Source: Setoptus koraiensis (lineage: Eukaryota > Arthropoda). Taken from it: DNA of 64,000 nt. Every line of letters begins with the position of its first letter. Within the stretch, counting starts at the first letter, position 1. The stretch spans positions 310,001-374,000 of the forward strand of contig CM106585.1 of assembly GCA_048013815.1 (NCBI GenBank), in the 5' to 3' direction. Positions 1-10,610 of this stretch are shown here, one piece after another. The translations under genes and the position numbers were made by a program. A model generated the notes under the pieces. It made no database searches, was not told the origin of the DNA, and saw only the letters and a program-made list of their open reading frames with translations.

Positions 1-170
1 CTAGCTGGCTAGAGCAAGGTTAATTGAGCACATAATTGGTCGAAACCCGGCCCGATCACGGGCCCCGCCCACTCGACCCCCAGTCCTCGGGAAGAATCTT
101 TTTTAGTTAGGTGGCCGTCAGTCGTCCCGCCGGAGGCCGCAGGCCGTAGGCGTGGACGACTGGAGGCCGA

Positions 171-1025
171 GGGTGTTCTTGCGATTAGGTCCCAGCGCCG
201 ATCATCACGAAACTTGACACACGGGCCCCGCAGGGGCCCCACATCATGGATTAGGTGGTCCGGAAGTGCGGAAACTTCTGGTTCCGGTTTTACATGAAGT
301 TTAAGCTAGAGCTCTGAACATTGAGAATCAGGTAGATGACCTTCAGCGGAGCAGGATGGAATCTAAATCAATCCGGTATCACTTCCGGTTTGCTAGATAT
401 CAAGGTTCAACTGAAATTAGAGGTGCGGCCGGGCCTGTGCGGTTGCGGCAAGCGGGCCCATACTGTGCACAGACTGCGCAACACCATGTATTAGCATGTA
501 ATTCAGTTGTTCCTACTTGTCTCATCCTTATTTTTTATTCGCCCCTTCATTTGTGGGTGGATTGCAGTCATGTGAGCGGAGGGTAGAGGGCGCAGCCCGA
601 TACCCGAAGCGCTCATCAACCCTACCCGAAGGGTTCCCGTCGCACGCAGTCGTCGCGGGAGCGACGACGGAGATGTGACGGCCTCCAGAATACGAGGCCG
701 AAGGCCGAGTTCTAAGAACAATTGCAGGCTCATCCCTGAGTGTAGCGAAGCATGAATTTGGCAACTTCCGGTCTCTCAACTCTTGGGATATCGCTATAAC
801 CAGAGAACCGGAAGTGGTAAAGAGCTAAAACTTATGTCATTGTGTTGATCGTCATCTGGAACGTCATTCTGATGAGTTTCAACTCTCTAGAAGCAACTTA
901 AGGTAAAACCGGAACCGGAAGTTTCCGCACTTCCGGACCACTTTTCCTGATGGTTTTGGGTCAAGATGAACCTGTACCGGAAGTTTCATCATAATCGGCG
1001 CTGGGACCTAATCGCTAGAACAACC
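171..1025. mobile_element. TIR element, family I (T1), 8-base target duplication
   Basis: The termini are GGGTGTTC at 171 and GAACAACC ending at 1025, an inverted pair. The duplicated target GAGGCCGA is present at 163-170 and 1026-1033. The same region at 45150-45180 (reverse complement) lacks the element and has one copy of the target, so the boundaries are well supported. The 855-base body has about seven CCGGAAGT/ACTTCCGG words and a GC-rich hairpin module at about 567-713. No transposase ORF is seen. An 8-base duplication fits hAT, P and some Merlin-like groups; the superfamily is not decided. Confidence 0.85.
567..713. repeat. GC-rich multi-hairpin module, copy 1
   Basis: This is a roughly 150-base block shared by the TIR elements. 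In order it contains GGGC/GCCC, AACCCT/AGGGTT, GTCGTCGC/GCGACGAC with a four-base loop, and GGCCTC/GAGGCC stems. Other copies lie at about 3405-3552, 6852-7004, 7458-7612, 8225-8374, 9786-9936, 11224-11374 and 41530-41679, in either orientation. ORFs run through it in several frames because stop codons are rare in GC-rich sequence; I do not regard these as genes. Confidence 0.75.
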
Positions 1026-1481
1026 GAGGCCGAACCCCTCCTCCGGCCCGGGCCCAAGATGCATGGAAGACGGAAGGGCTATTGTATATTATACACAAGC
1101 GAGCATGGGTACCCCGCGTACCTCGTGCTACCTGCAACGGTCATGCCGCATTCATGCGGTTGTGATTATTACCCTCGCGTAGCCTATTGCATACTCGGAT
1201 ACCCGAAATACCCGGGTAAATCGCAGTATCGCACATCGGGTTCATTTTCACACTTCCGGTATACAATTTCTGAGATTATTATACTTGTCTGTACCTGGCT
1301 GTATCAAAAATACCTTCAAAAAAAGCAGTGGGAACCGCTAGCGGTCGTCGGGTATCTCAAAACGCCTACTATGCGGTACCTCGGGTAACTCGACAACCGT
1401 AAATTTCTACATCTTATAAATACCCATTCGGGTATCAGGGCACTAAACCCTACCCAAAAATACCCAAAATACCCAGATCGG

Positions 1482-1981
1482 NNNNNNNNNNNNNNNNNNN
1501 NNNNNNNNNNNNNNNNNNNNNNNNNNNNNNNNNNNNNNNNNNNNNNNNNNNNNNNNNNNNNNNNNNNNNNNNNNNNNNNNNNNNNNNNNNNNNNNNNNNN
1601 NNNNNNNNNNNNNNNNNNNNNNNNNNNNNNNNNNNNNNNNNNNNNNNNNNNNNNNNNNNNNNNNNNNNNNNNNNNNNNNNNNNNNNNNNNNNNNNNNNNN
1701 NNNNNNNNNNNNNNNNNNNNNNNNNNNNNNNNNNNNNNNNNNNNNNNNNNNNNNNNNNNNNNNNNNNNNNNNNNNNNNNNNNNNNNNNNNNNNNNNNNNN
1801 NNNNNNNNNNNNNNNNNNNNNNNNNNNNNNNNNNNNNNNNNNNNNNNNNNNNNNNNNNNNNNNNNNNNNNNNNNNNNNNNNNNNNNNNNNNNNNNNNNNN
1901 NNNNNNNNNNNNNNNNNNNNNNNNNNNNNNNNNNNNNNNNNNNNNNNNNNNNNNNNNNNNNNNNNNNNNNNNNNNNNNNNN
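1482..1981. other. Assembly gap (500 N)
   Basis: Exactly 500 unknown bases, the size of a conventional scaffold gap. It separates a family II element from low-complexity GTTGCTG and TTATTG repeats, so the break was probably caused by repeats. Confidence 0.98.
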
Positions 1982-2345
1982 TGTTGCCGGTGTTGCTGCA
2001 GTTGCCGGTGTTGCTGCAGTTGCTGGTGTTGATGCAGTTGCTGGTGTTGCTGGTGTTGCTGGTGTTGCTGCAGTTGCTGGTGTTGGTGGTGTTGCTGGTG
2101 CAGTTGCTGTAGTTGCTGTTGTTGTTGTCGTTGTTGTTATTGTTATTGTTATTGTTATTGTTATTGTTATTGTTATTGTTATTGTTATTGTTATTGTTAT
2201 TGTTATTGTTATTGTTATTGTTATTGTTATTGTTATTGTTATTGTTATTGTTATTGTTATTGTTATTGTTATTGTTATTGTTATTGTTATTGTTATTGTT
2301 ATTGTTATTATTATCGTTGTTGTTTATTTATTTATTTTTTACAAT
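1982..2345. repeat. GTTGCTG-type repeat and (TTATTG)n microsatellite
   Basis: 1982-2130 is made of irregular GTTGCTG/GTTGCAG-type units. About 2134-2309 is an almost pure TTATTG hexamer array. It reads as a poly-leucine frame, which is a repeat artefact and not a protein. Confidence 0.95.
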
Positions 2346-2625
2346 TTTAAAAATTTAAAAATTTTTAAAATTTAAAATTTTAAAATTTATTAATTTATAA
2401 ATTAATAAATTTATTAATTTAAGAGTGTGGAAGTGGCGGCATGGCTTCCGGCAAACGCCGCACGCCGCACTCCCGCACGCCGCACGCCGCACTCTCGCAC
2501 GCCGCACTCCCGCACTCCCGCACAGATCGCACACACATTGCGCGCAGTGTGATCTGTGCTTGTGCGCTGCACAGGAGCTTTTGGACTTGGTCGAGTTGAT
2601 TGCTCCACCCTATATGGCTATCTAG
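2338..2625. repeat. AT-rich tract and CGCACGCCGCACTCC minisatellite
   Basis: 2338-2420 is almost only A and T, with self-complementary AAATTT/TTTAAA words. 2445-2530 is a short GC-rich minisatellite with units around CGCACGCCGCACTCC. No gene is seen. Confidence 0.8.
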
Positions 2626-3001
2626 TGTGCGAAAATTGGCAATTTTATCTTGACAAACTTGGAAACTATGGCTGATTTTCAAAAATAAAATAGTGCATGA
2701 TAATGCGGATGCATCATAGCGATCAAGTATCGCTCAAATATAGATGCGAGTATGTGATAACATGTCGGAGTTGAACATCTATGCCTGTCGAATCAGAGTA
2801 GCCGGAAAGATGAAATAATAAATACAAGTTCTCCAAATTCCCATCACAACGTGATACACATGTTGACCGACTACTCTAATCTGACAGGCATAGATGTTCA
2901 TCTCTGACATGGTGTCACAAACTCGCATCCATATTCCAACGATACTCGTCTATCCAAAAAATTAAGCGCTCGAGATACTGACGGAATCAGTATCACTTGT
3001 T
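2626..3001. mobile_element. HP element fragment (F), 3' end with inverted duplication
   Basis: The last part (to 3001) is the terminal sequence of the HP family: ATTAAGCGCTCG followed by the hairpin GATACTGA/TCAGTATC and CACTTGTT. About 2712-2800 is a diverged inverted copy of about 2870-2960, forming a large imperfect palindrome. 2626-2760 matches 42650-42770 in reverse complement. The left end is not seen. Confidence 0.6.
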
Positions 3002-3006
3002 TTTTG

Positions 3007-3864
3007 GGGTGTTCTTTCGATAAGGTCCCCACTCAGAGTTTAATGAAACTCCACACACAAGCCCCGTAAGGGCCCCACATCATGAATTATGTGGTCCGGA
3101 AGTGCGGGAACTTCCGGTTCCGGAGACACTAAAATGTTGAGATAGAGCTCTGAAAATTCAGAATCAGGCAGATGATAACTAGCATGGCATGATGAATTCA
3201 AAATTAATTCTCTATCACCTCCGGTTTGTGAGATATCACGGTTTATTCAATTATGAGATGCGGCCGGGCCTGTGCGGTTGCGGTAAGCGGGCCCATACTG
3301 TGCACATACTGCGCAACACCATGTATTAGCTTGTAATTCAGTTGTTCCTACTTGTCGCATCCTTATTTTTTATTCCCCCCCCCCTTCATTTGTGGATGGA
3401 TTGCAGTCATGTGAGCGGAGGGTAGAGGGCGCAGCCCGATACCCGAAGCGCTCATCAACTCTACCCGAAGGGTTTCCGTCGCACGCAGTCGTCGCGGGAG
3501 CGACGACGGAGATGTGACGGCCTCCAGAATACGAGACCGAAGGCTGAGTTCTAAGAACGATTGCAGGCTCATCCCTGATTGTAGCGGAGCATAAATTTGG
3601 CAATCTCCGGTCTTTCACTTCTTGAGATATCGCTATATCCAGAGAACCGGAAGTGGTGAAGAGCTTAAAGTTATGTCATCGTGTTAATCGTCATCTAAAT
3701 CGTTAGTCTGCTGAGTTTCAACTCTCGAGAAGCGACTTGGAGAAAAACCGGAACCGGAAGTTTCCGCACTTCCGGACCACTTTTCCTGATGGTTTTAGGT
3801 CAAGATGAACCTGTAACGGAAGTTTCATCATAATCCGCGCTGGGACCTAATCGCTAGAACAACC
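3007..3864. mobile_element. TIR element, family I (T3)
   Basis: The left terminus is GGGTGTTC at 3007 and the right terminus GAACAACC ends at 3864. The length, 858 bases, equals T5. It holds a hairpin module (about 3405-3552) and CCGGAAGT words near both ends. The flanks do not match: the left flank is the HP fragment end and the right flank is the G1 integrase gene, so one side was rearranged after insertion. Confidence 0.75.
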
Positions 3865-4890
3865 GATATTGGTCATGATACTGGTTATGATACAGGTTTA
3901 CTATGGTCAGCGGTGACTGTAGACGTTTATCGACAGAATATTCTTCTTGTAGGTCGTCTAGATTAATAACATGCGGATCCGCCTTAATTTGAGAGTCACT
4001 TCCGGTTATCCGTTTTTCGTCAATATCGCATGTATTGTCAATTCGGCGTTGATTAGCAGCGGTAGCATTGCTAGCTTCTTTAGTCTTGGCATGTGTCTTG
4101 AGTGTGTCGCCATTGTCATTTGACTCAATTTGCTCTGCAAAGTCGTTTATTTCTTCTCTGACATCTAGGATACGAGGTTCCTCGATAGTTGGCAAGTCTT
4201 TACGTAGGTAATACTTTCTGAGGTGCATTGGATGAACCGAGGAGCTACGAGGTCTGCCGCTCAGATTTACGACTTCAAAGTTGAGTGAATCGAGTTTCTT
4301 TGATATACGGAAGGGTCCAATATACGTGAATGTTAATTTCTTGACTCCGCCTTTCACTCGAGTTGGTCTCTTTATGACGACGAGATCGCCGACCTTGAAC
4401 GTATTGGGATCTAGGTTCTGGTCTAGTCTTTTCTTGTTCTTAGCTTGGCTTCTTCGAATGTACTCTTTGATCAATTGTTTGGCTTCTTCCGCTCGGGCTT
4501 CTAAACCTGGGCAGTTTGGGTTGACATATGTTTGGCGACCGAATATGTTATCCGCTGGTATTCGGGGAATTCTCGCGAATACCAGCTCGTTCGGCGTAAC
4601 GTTAGTGACAGAATGTTTTGAAATATTGTAGGCGAAGGTTAGAGCTGATACAAATGTGCACCAATTTCTCTGTGACTTTTCTACGAACATACCTAGTTGT
4701 GCACCAATGACACGGTTGAATCGCTCTGTTTGACCATTAGCTTGTGGATGATAAGCCGTATTGCAGATACGTTTGATACCAAGGCTGTTGAACAAGTCGT
4801 TGTTCTCCACGGACGTTAGATTCGATCCCCGATCGGATATGATGATTTTGGGGCAACCGAATTTCGTGATGTTCATAGATAGCGTTTGAT
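3865..4890 (-). pseudogene. Ty3/gypsy integrase fragment (G1): core C-half and C-terminal domain
   Basis: Translated on the minus strand, this begins inside the integrase core. DRGSN (second catalytic Asp) and NGQTERFNR (catalytic Glu) are present, about 55 residues apart by inspection. They are followed by a GPY/F-type C-terminal domain (VGDLVVIKRP, YIGPFRISKK) and a hydrophilic tail to about 3865. The first catalytic Asp and about 100 residues before it are missing, so it cannot be an intact integrase. The 5' side ends at a TIR terminus (4899) and the 3' side runs into T3, whose end supplies the last codons. The first methionine-like codon lies in element sequence. It belongs with the fragments at 8884-9124 and 10350-10610. 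Confidence 0.8.
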
Positions 4891-5138
4891 ATCGTTTCGG
4901 TTGTTCTAGCGGATAGTGCCACACCCAGATTCTGATGAAACTTCTGGTATAGGTTCATCTTGACCTCAAAAGAACGAAAAAAGTGGTCCGGAAGTGCGGA
5001 AACTTCCGGTTCCGGTTTTACCCTTAGTTAGAGCTAGAGATCTAAAACTCATCATAATAGCGTTCCAAAAGACGCTGAACACGATGGCATAATTTCCAGC
5101 TCGGTGTGACTTCCGGTTCTCGAAATATCGGCATTTTT

Positions 5139-6776
5139 AGCGCTTAATTTTAATTAAGCTGCTATTGATGTGGGTCGGATGGATACGTTTATTCACGTGA
5201 CTATGTAATCCTATGGAGGCTTGACTTAGTCAAATTTGTGAGAATCCTGCTAGACATAACACATGTTTTCCTATGTAGATTCGACTTGGTCTATTATCGC
5301 TTCACTCGAGAATATTTCGTATGCAATCCTATGGGGATTTGACTAGGTCGAATCTGTGCGGAGTTCGGTGGTGACAAATCGAACTTCAAAATTGAAAATT
5401 CGAATTCCTAATGATAGTTTCATCTGCTCGTTCGGTGTTCGATGGTCAGAGTTCGGTGGTCACAATTCGATGGTCGCAATTCGAACTTCGAAATTGAAAA
5501 TTCAGATTTCTGATAAGAGTTACAGCCGCTCGTTTGATGTTCGATGGTCAGAGATCGATGTTCGATGGTCACAATTCGAACTTCGAACTTCGAAATTCGA
5601 AATTCGAAATTCGAAAATTGAAAATTCGAATTCCTAATGATAGTTTCATCTGCTCGTTCGATGTTCGATGGTCAGAGTTCGGTGGTCACAATTCGATGGT
5701 CGCAATTCGAAGTTCGAAATTTGAAATTGAAAATTCGAATTCCCAATGATAGTTTCAGCTGCATTGTCGGAATTCGATGGTCATAGTTCGATCGTCATAA
5801 TTCGAACTTCGAACTCCGAAATTCGAAAATTGAAAATTTGAATTCCCAATGATAGTTTCATCTGCTCGTTCGATGTTCGATGGTCACAGTTCTCAGATCG
5901 ATGGTCACAATTCGAACTTCAAAATTCGAATTCCTGATGAGAGTTTCAGATGCTTGTTCTATGTTCGATGGTCAGAGTTCGATGTTCGATAGACACAATT
6001 CGATGGTCACAATTCGAACTTCGAAATTCGAAAATTGAAAATTCGAATTTCTAATGATAGTTTCGTCTGCTCGTTCGATGTTCGATGGTCAGAGTTCGAT
6101 GGTCACAATTCGAACTTCGAACTTCGAAATTCTAAATTGAAAATTCGGATTTCTGATAAGAGTTACAGCTGCTCGTTCGATGTTCGATGGTCAGAGTTCG
6201 ATGGTCACAATTCGAACTTCGAACTTCGAAATTGAAAATTCGAATTTCCGATACTAGTTCCAGGTGCTCGTACAGAGTTCGATGGTCACAATTCGATGTT
6301 CGATGGTCAGAGTTCGATGGTCACAATTCGGACTTCGAAATTCGAAATTGAAAATTCGAATTTCCGATACTAGTTCCAGGTGCTCGTACAGAGTTCGATG
6401 GTCACAATTCGAAGTTCGCTGGTGACAATTCGAAGTTCGATGGTCAAATTTCGAACTTCGAAATTCAAAATTGATGCACTATAACAAAGTGTTTGCCATT
6501 GACTAATTGGTGTGTCTAACTTAATTACTCATTGCGGCGAAACTGACTATTAGAATCTTACTAAATTCCATACGCAAGCAATCGATATGTGTATCATGCT
6601 GCGATAGAAATTGGGATAACTCGTATCCATTCTGTCATCTTTTCGGCTACTCTGATCGACAGGCATAGATGATTATCTCCGACATGTTGTCACATACTCG
6701 CATCCATAATCCAACGATACTCGTCTATCCAAAAAATTAAGCGCTTGAGGTACTGATAGAATCAGTATCACTTGTT
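5139..6776 (+). mobile_element. HP element A (Helentron-like, satellite-bearing)
   Basis: It starts AGCGCTTAATTTTAATTAAG and ends ATTAAGCGCTTG, then hairpin TACTGA/TCAGTA and CACTTGTT. The subterminal AGCGCTTAATT is therefore inverted at the two ends. The interior (about 5380-6470) is a degenerate tandem array of roughly 50-75-base units built from GTTCGATGGTCA, TCGAACTTCGAAATTG and TTCATCTGCTCG. It is inserted in T4: the uninterrupted counterpart is visible at about 8430-8460 (reverse complement). No target duplication is seen. No coding capacity is evident, so it would be non-autonomous. Confidence 0.7.
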
Positions 6777-7826
6777 ATTGGTTCGGAAGACCGAACCAAT
6801 GATGAATTACAGCTTTGCTGCACTCGGGGATGAACCTGCGGTGGGTCTGAGAACTCGGCCTGCGCCCTCGCAATTTGGAGGCCGTCACATCTCCGTCGTC
6901 GCTCCCGCGACGACTGCGTGCGACGGGAACCCTTCGGGTAAGGGTGGATGAGCGCTTCGGGTATCGGGCTGCGCCCTCTACCCTCCGCTCACGTGACTGC
7001 AAACCATGGGAAATTCGGTTATACTTGCGAAGTGGGCACCCATCAGATTGGGATATTTTGGGTATTTTTGGGTAGAGTATAGTACCTTGATACCCGAATG
7101 GGTATTTAAAAGATGTAGAAATGTTTGGTTTCTGAGATAACCGAGGTACCGCACAGTGGGCGTTTTGAGATACCCGATGACCGCTAGCGGTCTTAGCGGC
7201 GTACCCGAAAGTATTTCGGGTATCATTAAGGTACATTCGGGTACACTCGTTTTTCTGGAGGTATTCCGGAAGTGAAGAAATGACCTTAAACTGAGATACC
7301 AGGGATCGGGTATCACGGGTATTCCGGCATGACTTGTAATCACGTCCGCACGTGTGCGGCTTACCCGCCGCAGGTAGCTCGAGGTACCCCGAGTCACCCA
7401 CCAACACCCAGCGCGCGCGAAAATCACTTCTACACTCGAGAGTGTACCTGTGATGAGTCTGATAACTCGGCCTGCGGCCTCGTATTCTGGAGGCCGTCAC
7501 ATCTCCGTCGTCGCTACCGCGACGACTGCGTGCGACGGGAACCCTTCGGGTAGGGTTAATGAGCGCTTCGGGTTTCGGGCTTCGCCCTCTACCCTCCGCT
7601 CACGTGACAGCAAACCATGGAAAATTCTTGGTTGAAGAAATGCGACGATAGAAACTGAATTCATCACAATGATGCGTATCATCAAGAATCGGAGAGATAT
7701 CGGGATGAATTGGCGCACGTATGTACTTGCGCGTGCGGATGCTACGTTCCGGGGGGAATACCCACGCGGTTTTTCCTGAATATCTCTTGAACCGAAAGCT
7801 GCACACAGGTGAAACGAACCCCGTTG

Positions 7827-8684
7827 GGGTGTTGTAGCGAATAGTGCCACACTCAGATTTCCACCAAACTTCACACATGGGGCCCTTAGAGCCCCCAAAC
7901 AACGGATTCGCTAGTCCGAAAGTGCGGAAACTTCCGGTTCCGGTTTTACACAAAATTCAAGCTAGAGCCATGAAACTTGATATGCTGCAGGATATAAATA
8001 TTCTGAGTACAATAGAGTTCGTTTTACGTGTGTGCGGCTTCCGTTCCGGAGATATTCAGGAAAAACCGCGCGGGTATCCCGCTCGGGACGAAGCATCCGT
8101 GCGCACGAGTAAATACGTGCGCCCTAGAGGCTCCGATATGTCGCCATACAAGATGGCACAGCGCTAGATCTGTGCTTGAATCATGTTCCGAGGCTTTTAA
8201 CATTTCTTCTAGTCTATTGTTTGCAGTCATGTGAGCGGAGGGCTGAGGGCGAAGCCCGAAACCCGAAGCGCTCATCAACCCTACCCGAAGGCTTCCCGTC
8301 GCACGCAGTCGTCGCGGGAGCGACGACGGAGATGTGACGGCCTCCAAATTACGAGGCCGCAGGCCGAGTTCTCAGACCTATCGCAGGTTCATCCCCGAGT
8401 GCAGCGAAGCTGAAATTCGTCAACTTCCGGTCTTCCAGACCAATAAATATGCCGATATCTTGGAAACCGGAAGTTGCACCGAGCTGTTAATTATGTCATC
8501 GTGTTCAGCGTCCTTCGGAACGCTAGTAAAGTGATTTTCAGACCTCTAGCTCTAACTTGAGGTAAAACCAGAACCGGAAGTTTCCGCACTTCCGGACCAC
8601 TTTTTTCGTTCTATTGAGGTCAATATGAACCTATACCGAAAGTTTCATCAGAATCTGAGTGTGGCACTATTCGCTACAACAACC
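7827..8684. mobile_element. TIR element, family I (T5), 8-base target duplication
   Basis: GGGTGTTG starts at 7827 and CAACAACC ends at 8684. Target CCCCGTTG is duplicated exactly at 7819-7826 and 8685-8692. The 858-base body has a hairpin module (about 8225-8374) and five CCGGAAGT/ACTTCCGG words. It sits inside T4. Confidence 0.85.
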
Positions 8685-8883
8685 CCCCGTTGTACTCAGC
8701 ACGTCCGCATCCTGCTGTTCATCAAGTTTCATGGCTCTAGCTTGAAGTTTGTGTAAAACCGGAACAGGAAGTTTCCGCACTTCCGGACTAGCGAAACCGT
8801 TGTTTGAGGGCCTTTCGGGGCCCATGTGTGAAGTTTGGTTGAAATCTGAGTGTGGCACTATTCGCTAGAACACCCAATTTTTC

Positions 8884-9124
8884 CACATCGTTATCCAAAT
8901 TGGGCCAATAATATTTTTCTTTGATAAGTTTTATGGTGCCGTCTCTGCCTGGGTGAGCAGCCAACTCGCACTCATGTGTCATTTGCATGACTCGAGCCCT
9001 CTCTAGTTGTGGTACAACTAGCTGATTTTTTGCCGTATATAGCAAGTCGTCTCTCATTCTAAAATCGTTGCTACCAATATTCGCCAATTGTGTTAGAGCC
9101 TTTACTTGTTCATCATTTGCGCAT
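8884..9124 (-). pseudogene. Ty3/gypsy integrase zinc-binding (H2C2) fragment (G1)
   Basis: The minus-strand frame contains the integrase N-terminal histidines in the HECELAAHPGRDGT context, followed by KEKYYWPNLDND, typical of the HHCC zinc domain that precedes the catalytic core in gypsy integrases. The frame is cut downstream at 8875 by T4 before the two cysteines, and upstream by T6, whose target duplication AAAGATTT (minus strand) falls inside the codons for Lys-Asp-Leu. It is a fragment of the same element as the RNase H and integrase core pieces. Confidence 0.75.
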
Positions 9125-9132
9125 AAATCTTT

Positions 9133-10341
9133 GGTTATTGTATCTAATAGCGCCACACTTTTTTCGGAGTATTGTGGGTATGTTTGGGTAGGTTATGGCA
9201 CCCTGATACCGGAATGGTTATACCTGAAGTGCGGAAATACTTCGTTCCTGAGATGACCGAGGGACCGCTCAGTGGGCGTTTCTCGATACCCGGCCACCGC
9301 TGGCGGCCCCTGAAGCCTCAATGAAAATATTTCCAATGCTTTTAGGTAGATTATTGAACACTGATCTCAAAATTATGATTCCGGAAATTCTAAAATATCT
9401 CGGTCTCAGTGATATTCCAGATGACGGCATTTCATCGTTTGCGCAGGCGTCAGATTTGACAGTTCATCAATCGGTTGTTGTAGCGATTAGTGCTCCGCCC
9501 CGATTCTGATGAAGCTTCTGGTACGGGTACATCTTGACCCCAACGAACCGGAAAAGTGGGTCCGGATGTGCGGAAACTTCTGGTTCCGGTTTCACATGAA
9601 GTTCGAGCTGGAGGTCAGAAAAACTCACCAGAGAGACCAACCACGCTGATCACGAAGGCATAATTTTCAGCTCTGTGCGACTTCCGGTTTTTCAGATGTA
9701 GAGATATATTTGGCGCAAGAAGAGCGGAAGTGGCAAATTTGGAGCTCCGCCTTGCTCAAGAATGAGTATGCGATGGGTCTGAGAACTCGGCCTGCGGCCT
9801 CGTAATTTGGAGGCCGTCACATCTCCGTCGTCGCTCCCGCGACGACTGCGTGCGACGGGAACCCTTCGGGTAGGGTTGATGAGCGCTTCGGGTATCGGGC
9901 TGCGCCCTCTACCCTCCGCTCACATGACTGCAATCCATACACGACCGTAAGTAGAAAGACGGACTGTTCATCGTGAAGCTGAACATCTAACTGCGAGAAT
10001 CTCGAGAACTGGAAGTGGCGCAGGCTTTTGTGTTGAACTGTACTGGCTTGCTAGCGCACGTATTTGGTCGAAATTCCGTCCCGTCACCGCCCTTGCAGCG
10101 GTTTCCACCAAATATCACGTCAACCGGAAGTTGTTCAGACTTGAAATTTGCTGTATTGTACTTTATATGCTTCCATCCAGATGTACAGAGTGTTTCAAGT
10201 CCGTATCTCAATTTGAATGTAAAACCGGAACCGGAAGTTTCCGCACTTCCGGACTAGTCAAACTGTTGTCAGGGGGCCCTGCGGGCCCTTAGTGTGAAGT
10301 TTCATTGATATAGGAGTGTGGCGCTATTAGATACAATACCC
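9133..10341. mobile_element. TIR element (T6), 8-base target duplication, chimeric interior
   Basis: Termini are GGTTATTGTATCTAATAGCG (from 9133) and its inverse ending CAATACCC at 10341, a long TIR. Target AAATCTTT is duplicated at 9125-9132 and 10342-10349, inside the G1 pol gene. The left part resembles family II (GTTTGGGTAGG; ACCGCTGGCGG near 9297) and the right part resembles family I with a hairpin module at about 9786-9936. A second TIR-like start, GGTTGTTG, lies at 9473. 9321-9472 is unlike other copies and may be captured sequence. Confidence 0.8.
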
Positions 10342-10349
10342 AAATCTTT

Positions 10350-10610
10350 CCATTTTGCTACATCAAATGGTACGATCATCATTATTGGGTGGATACATTT
10401 TTCGTCTACTCCATATGGAAGATCGACTGGGGCTCCAGAAAGGCAGTCAACATCGCTATGTTGACTACCATTGATATATTTTATGTCTAAATCATACTCT
10501 TGTAGAATGAGGGACCAGTGCGAGAGTCGTCTTTGTAGGTCCTTTTTTGTATTGATGGCGCAAAGGGCGCAATGATCGGTCCATAGAGTAAACCTACCAT
10601 CATACTCTAC
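10350..10610 (-). pseudogene. Ty3/gypsy RNase H fragment (G1)
   Basis: The minus-strand translation gives the end of an RT-RNase H module: FTLWTDHCALCAI, then RRLSHWSLILQEYDLDIKYI and a GSQHSDVDCLS-like end, the usual gypsy RNase H C-terminus that includes the last acidic residue. It runs directly into the T6 insertion. Upstream RT sequence is absent; the next sequence is a remnant TIR end (10611-10662). Confidence 0.75.

Larger units (their letters stand above)
1..1481. mobile_element. TIR element, family II, partial (T2), split by T1
   Basis: 1-170 and 1034-1481 together match, in reverse complement, the complete family II element at 44690-45620. The copy runs off the left edge of the window and on the right stops at the scaffold gap, about 20 bases short of the expected terminus. 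It is split by element T1 at 171-1025. It contains the 12-base palindrome ACCGCTAGCGGT near 1337. No transposase coding is visible, so it is probably non-autonomous. Confidence 0.75.
4899..8875. mobile_element. Composite TIR element (T4) carrying nested insertions
   Basis: GGTTGTTC starts at 4899 and GAACACCC ends at 8875, both followed inward by a GTGCCACAC-type subterminal sequence. Flanking octamers are ATCGTTTC and AATTTTTC, 5 of 8 alike, so this may be one old element or two elements joined by deletion. Inside lie HP element A (5139-6776), two hairpin modules (about 6852-7004 and 7458-7612), a family II-like stretch (about 7035-7440) and element T5 (7827-8684). G1 integrase sequence resumes on both sides, with about 100 codons missing between. 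Confidence 0.6.

Noticed and set aside
2113-2358. Poly-leucine open frame
   Set aside because: It is the translation of a TTATTG hexamer microsatellite and carries no gene signal.
6775-8534. Several overlapping 60-240-codon frames in both strands
   Set aside because: They fall in GC-rich hairpin modules and TIR sequence, recur at every copy in different frames, and have no protein motif.
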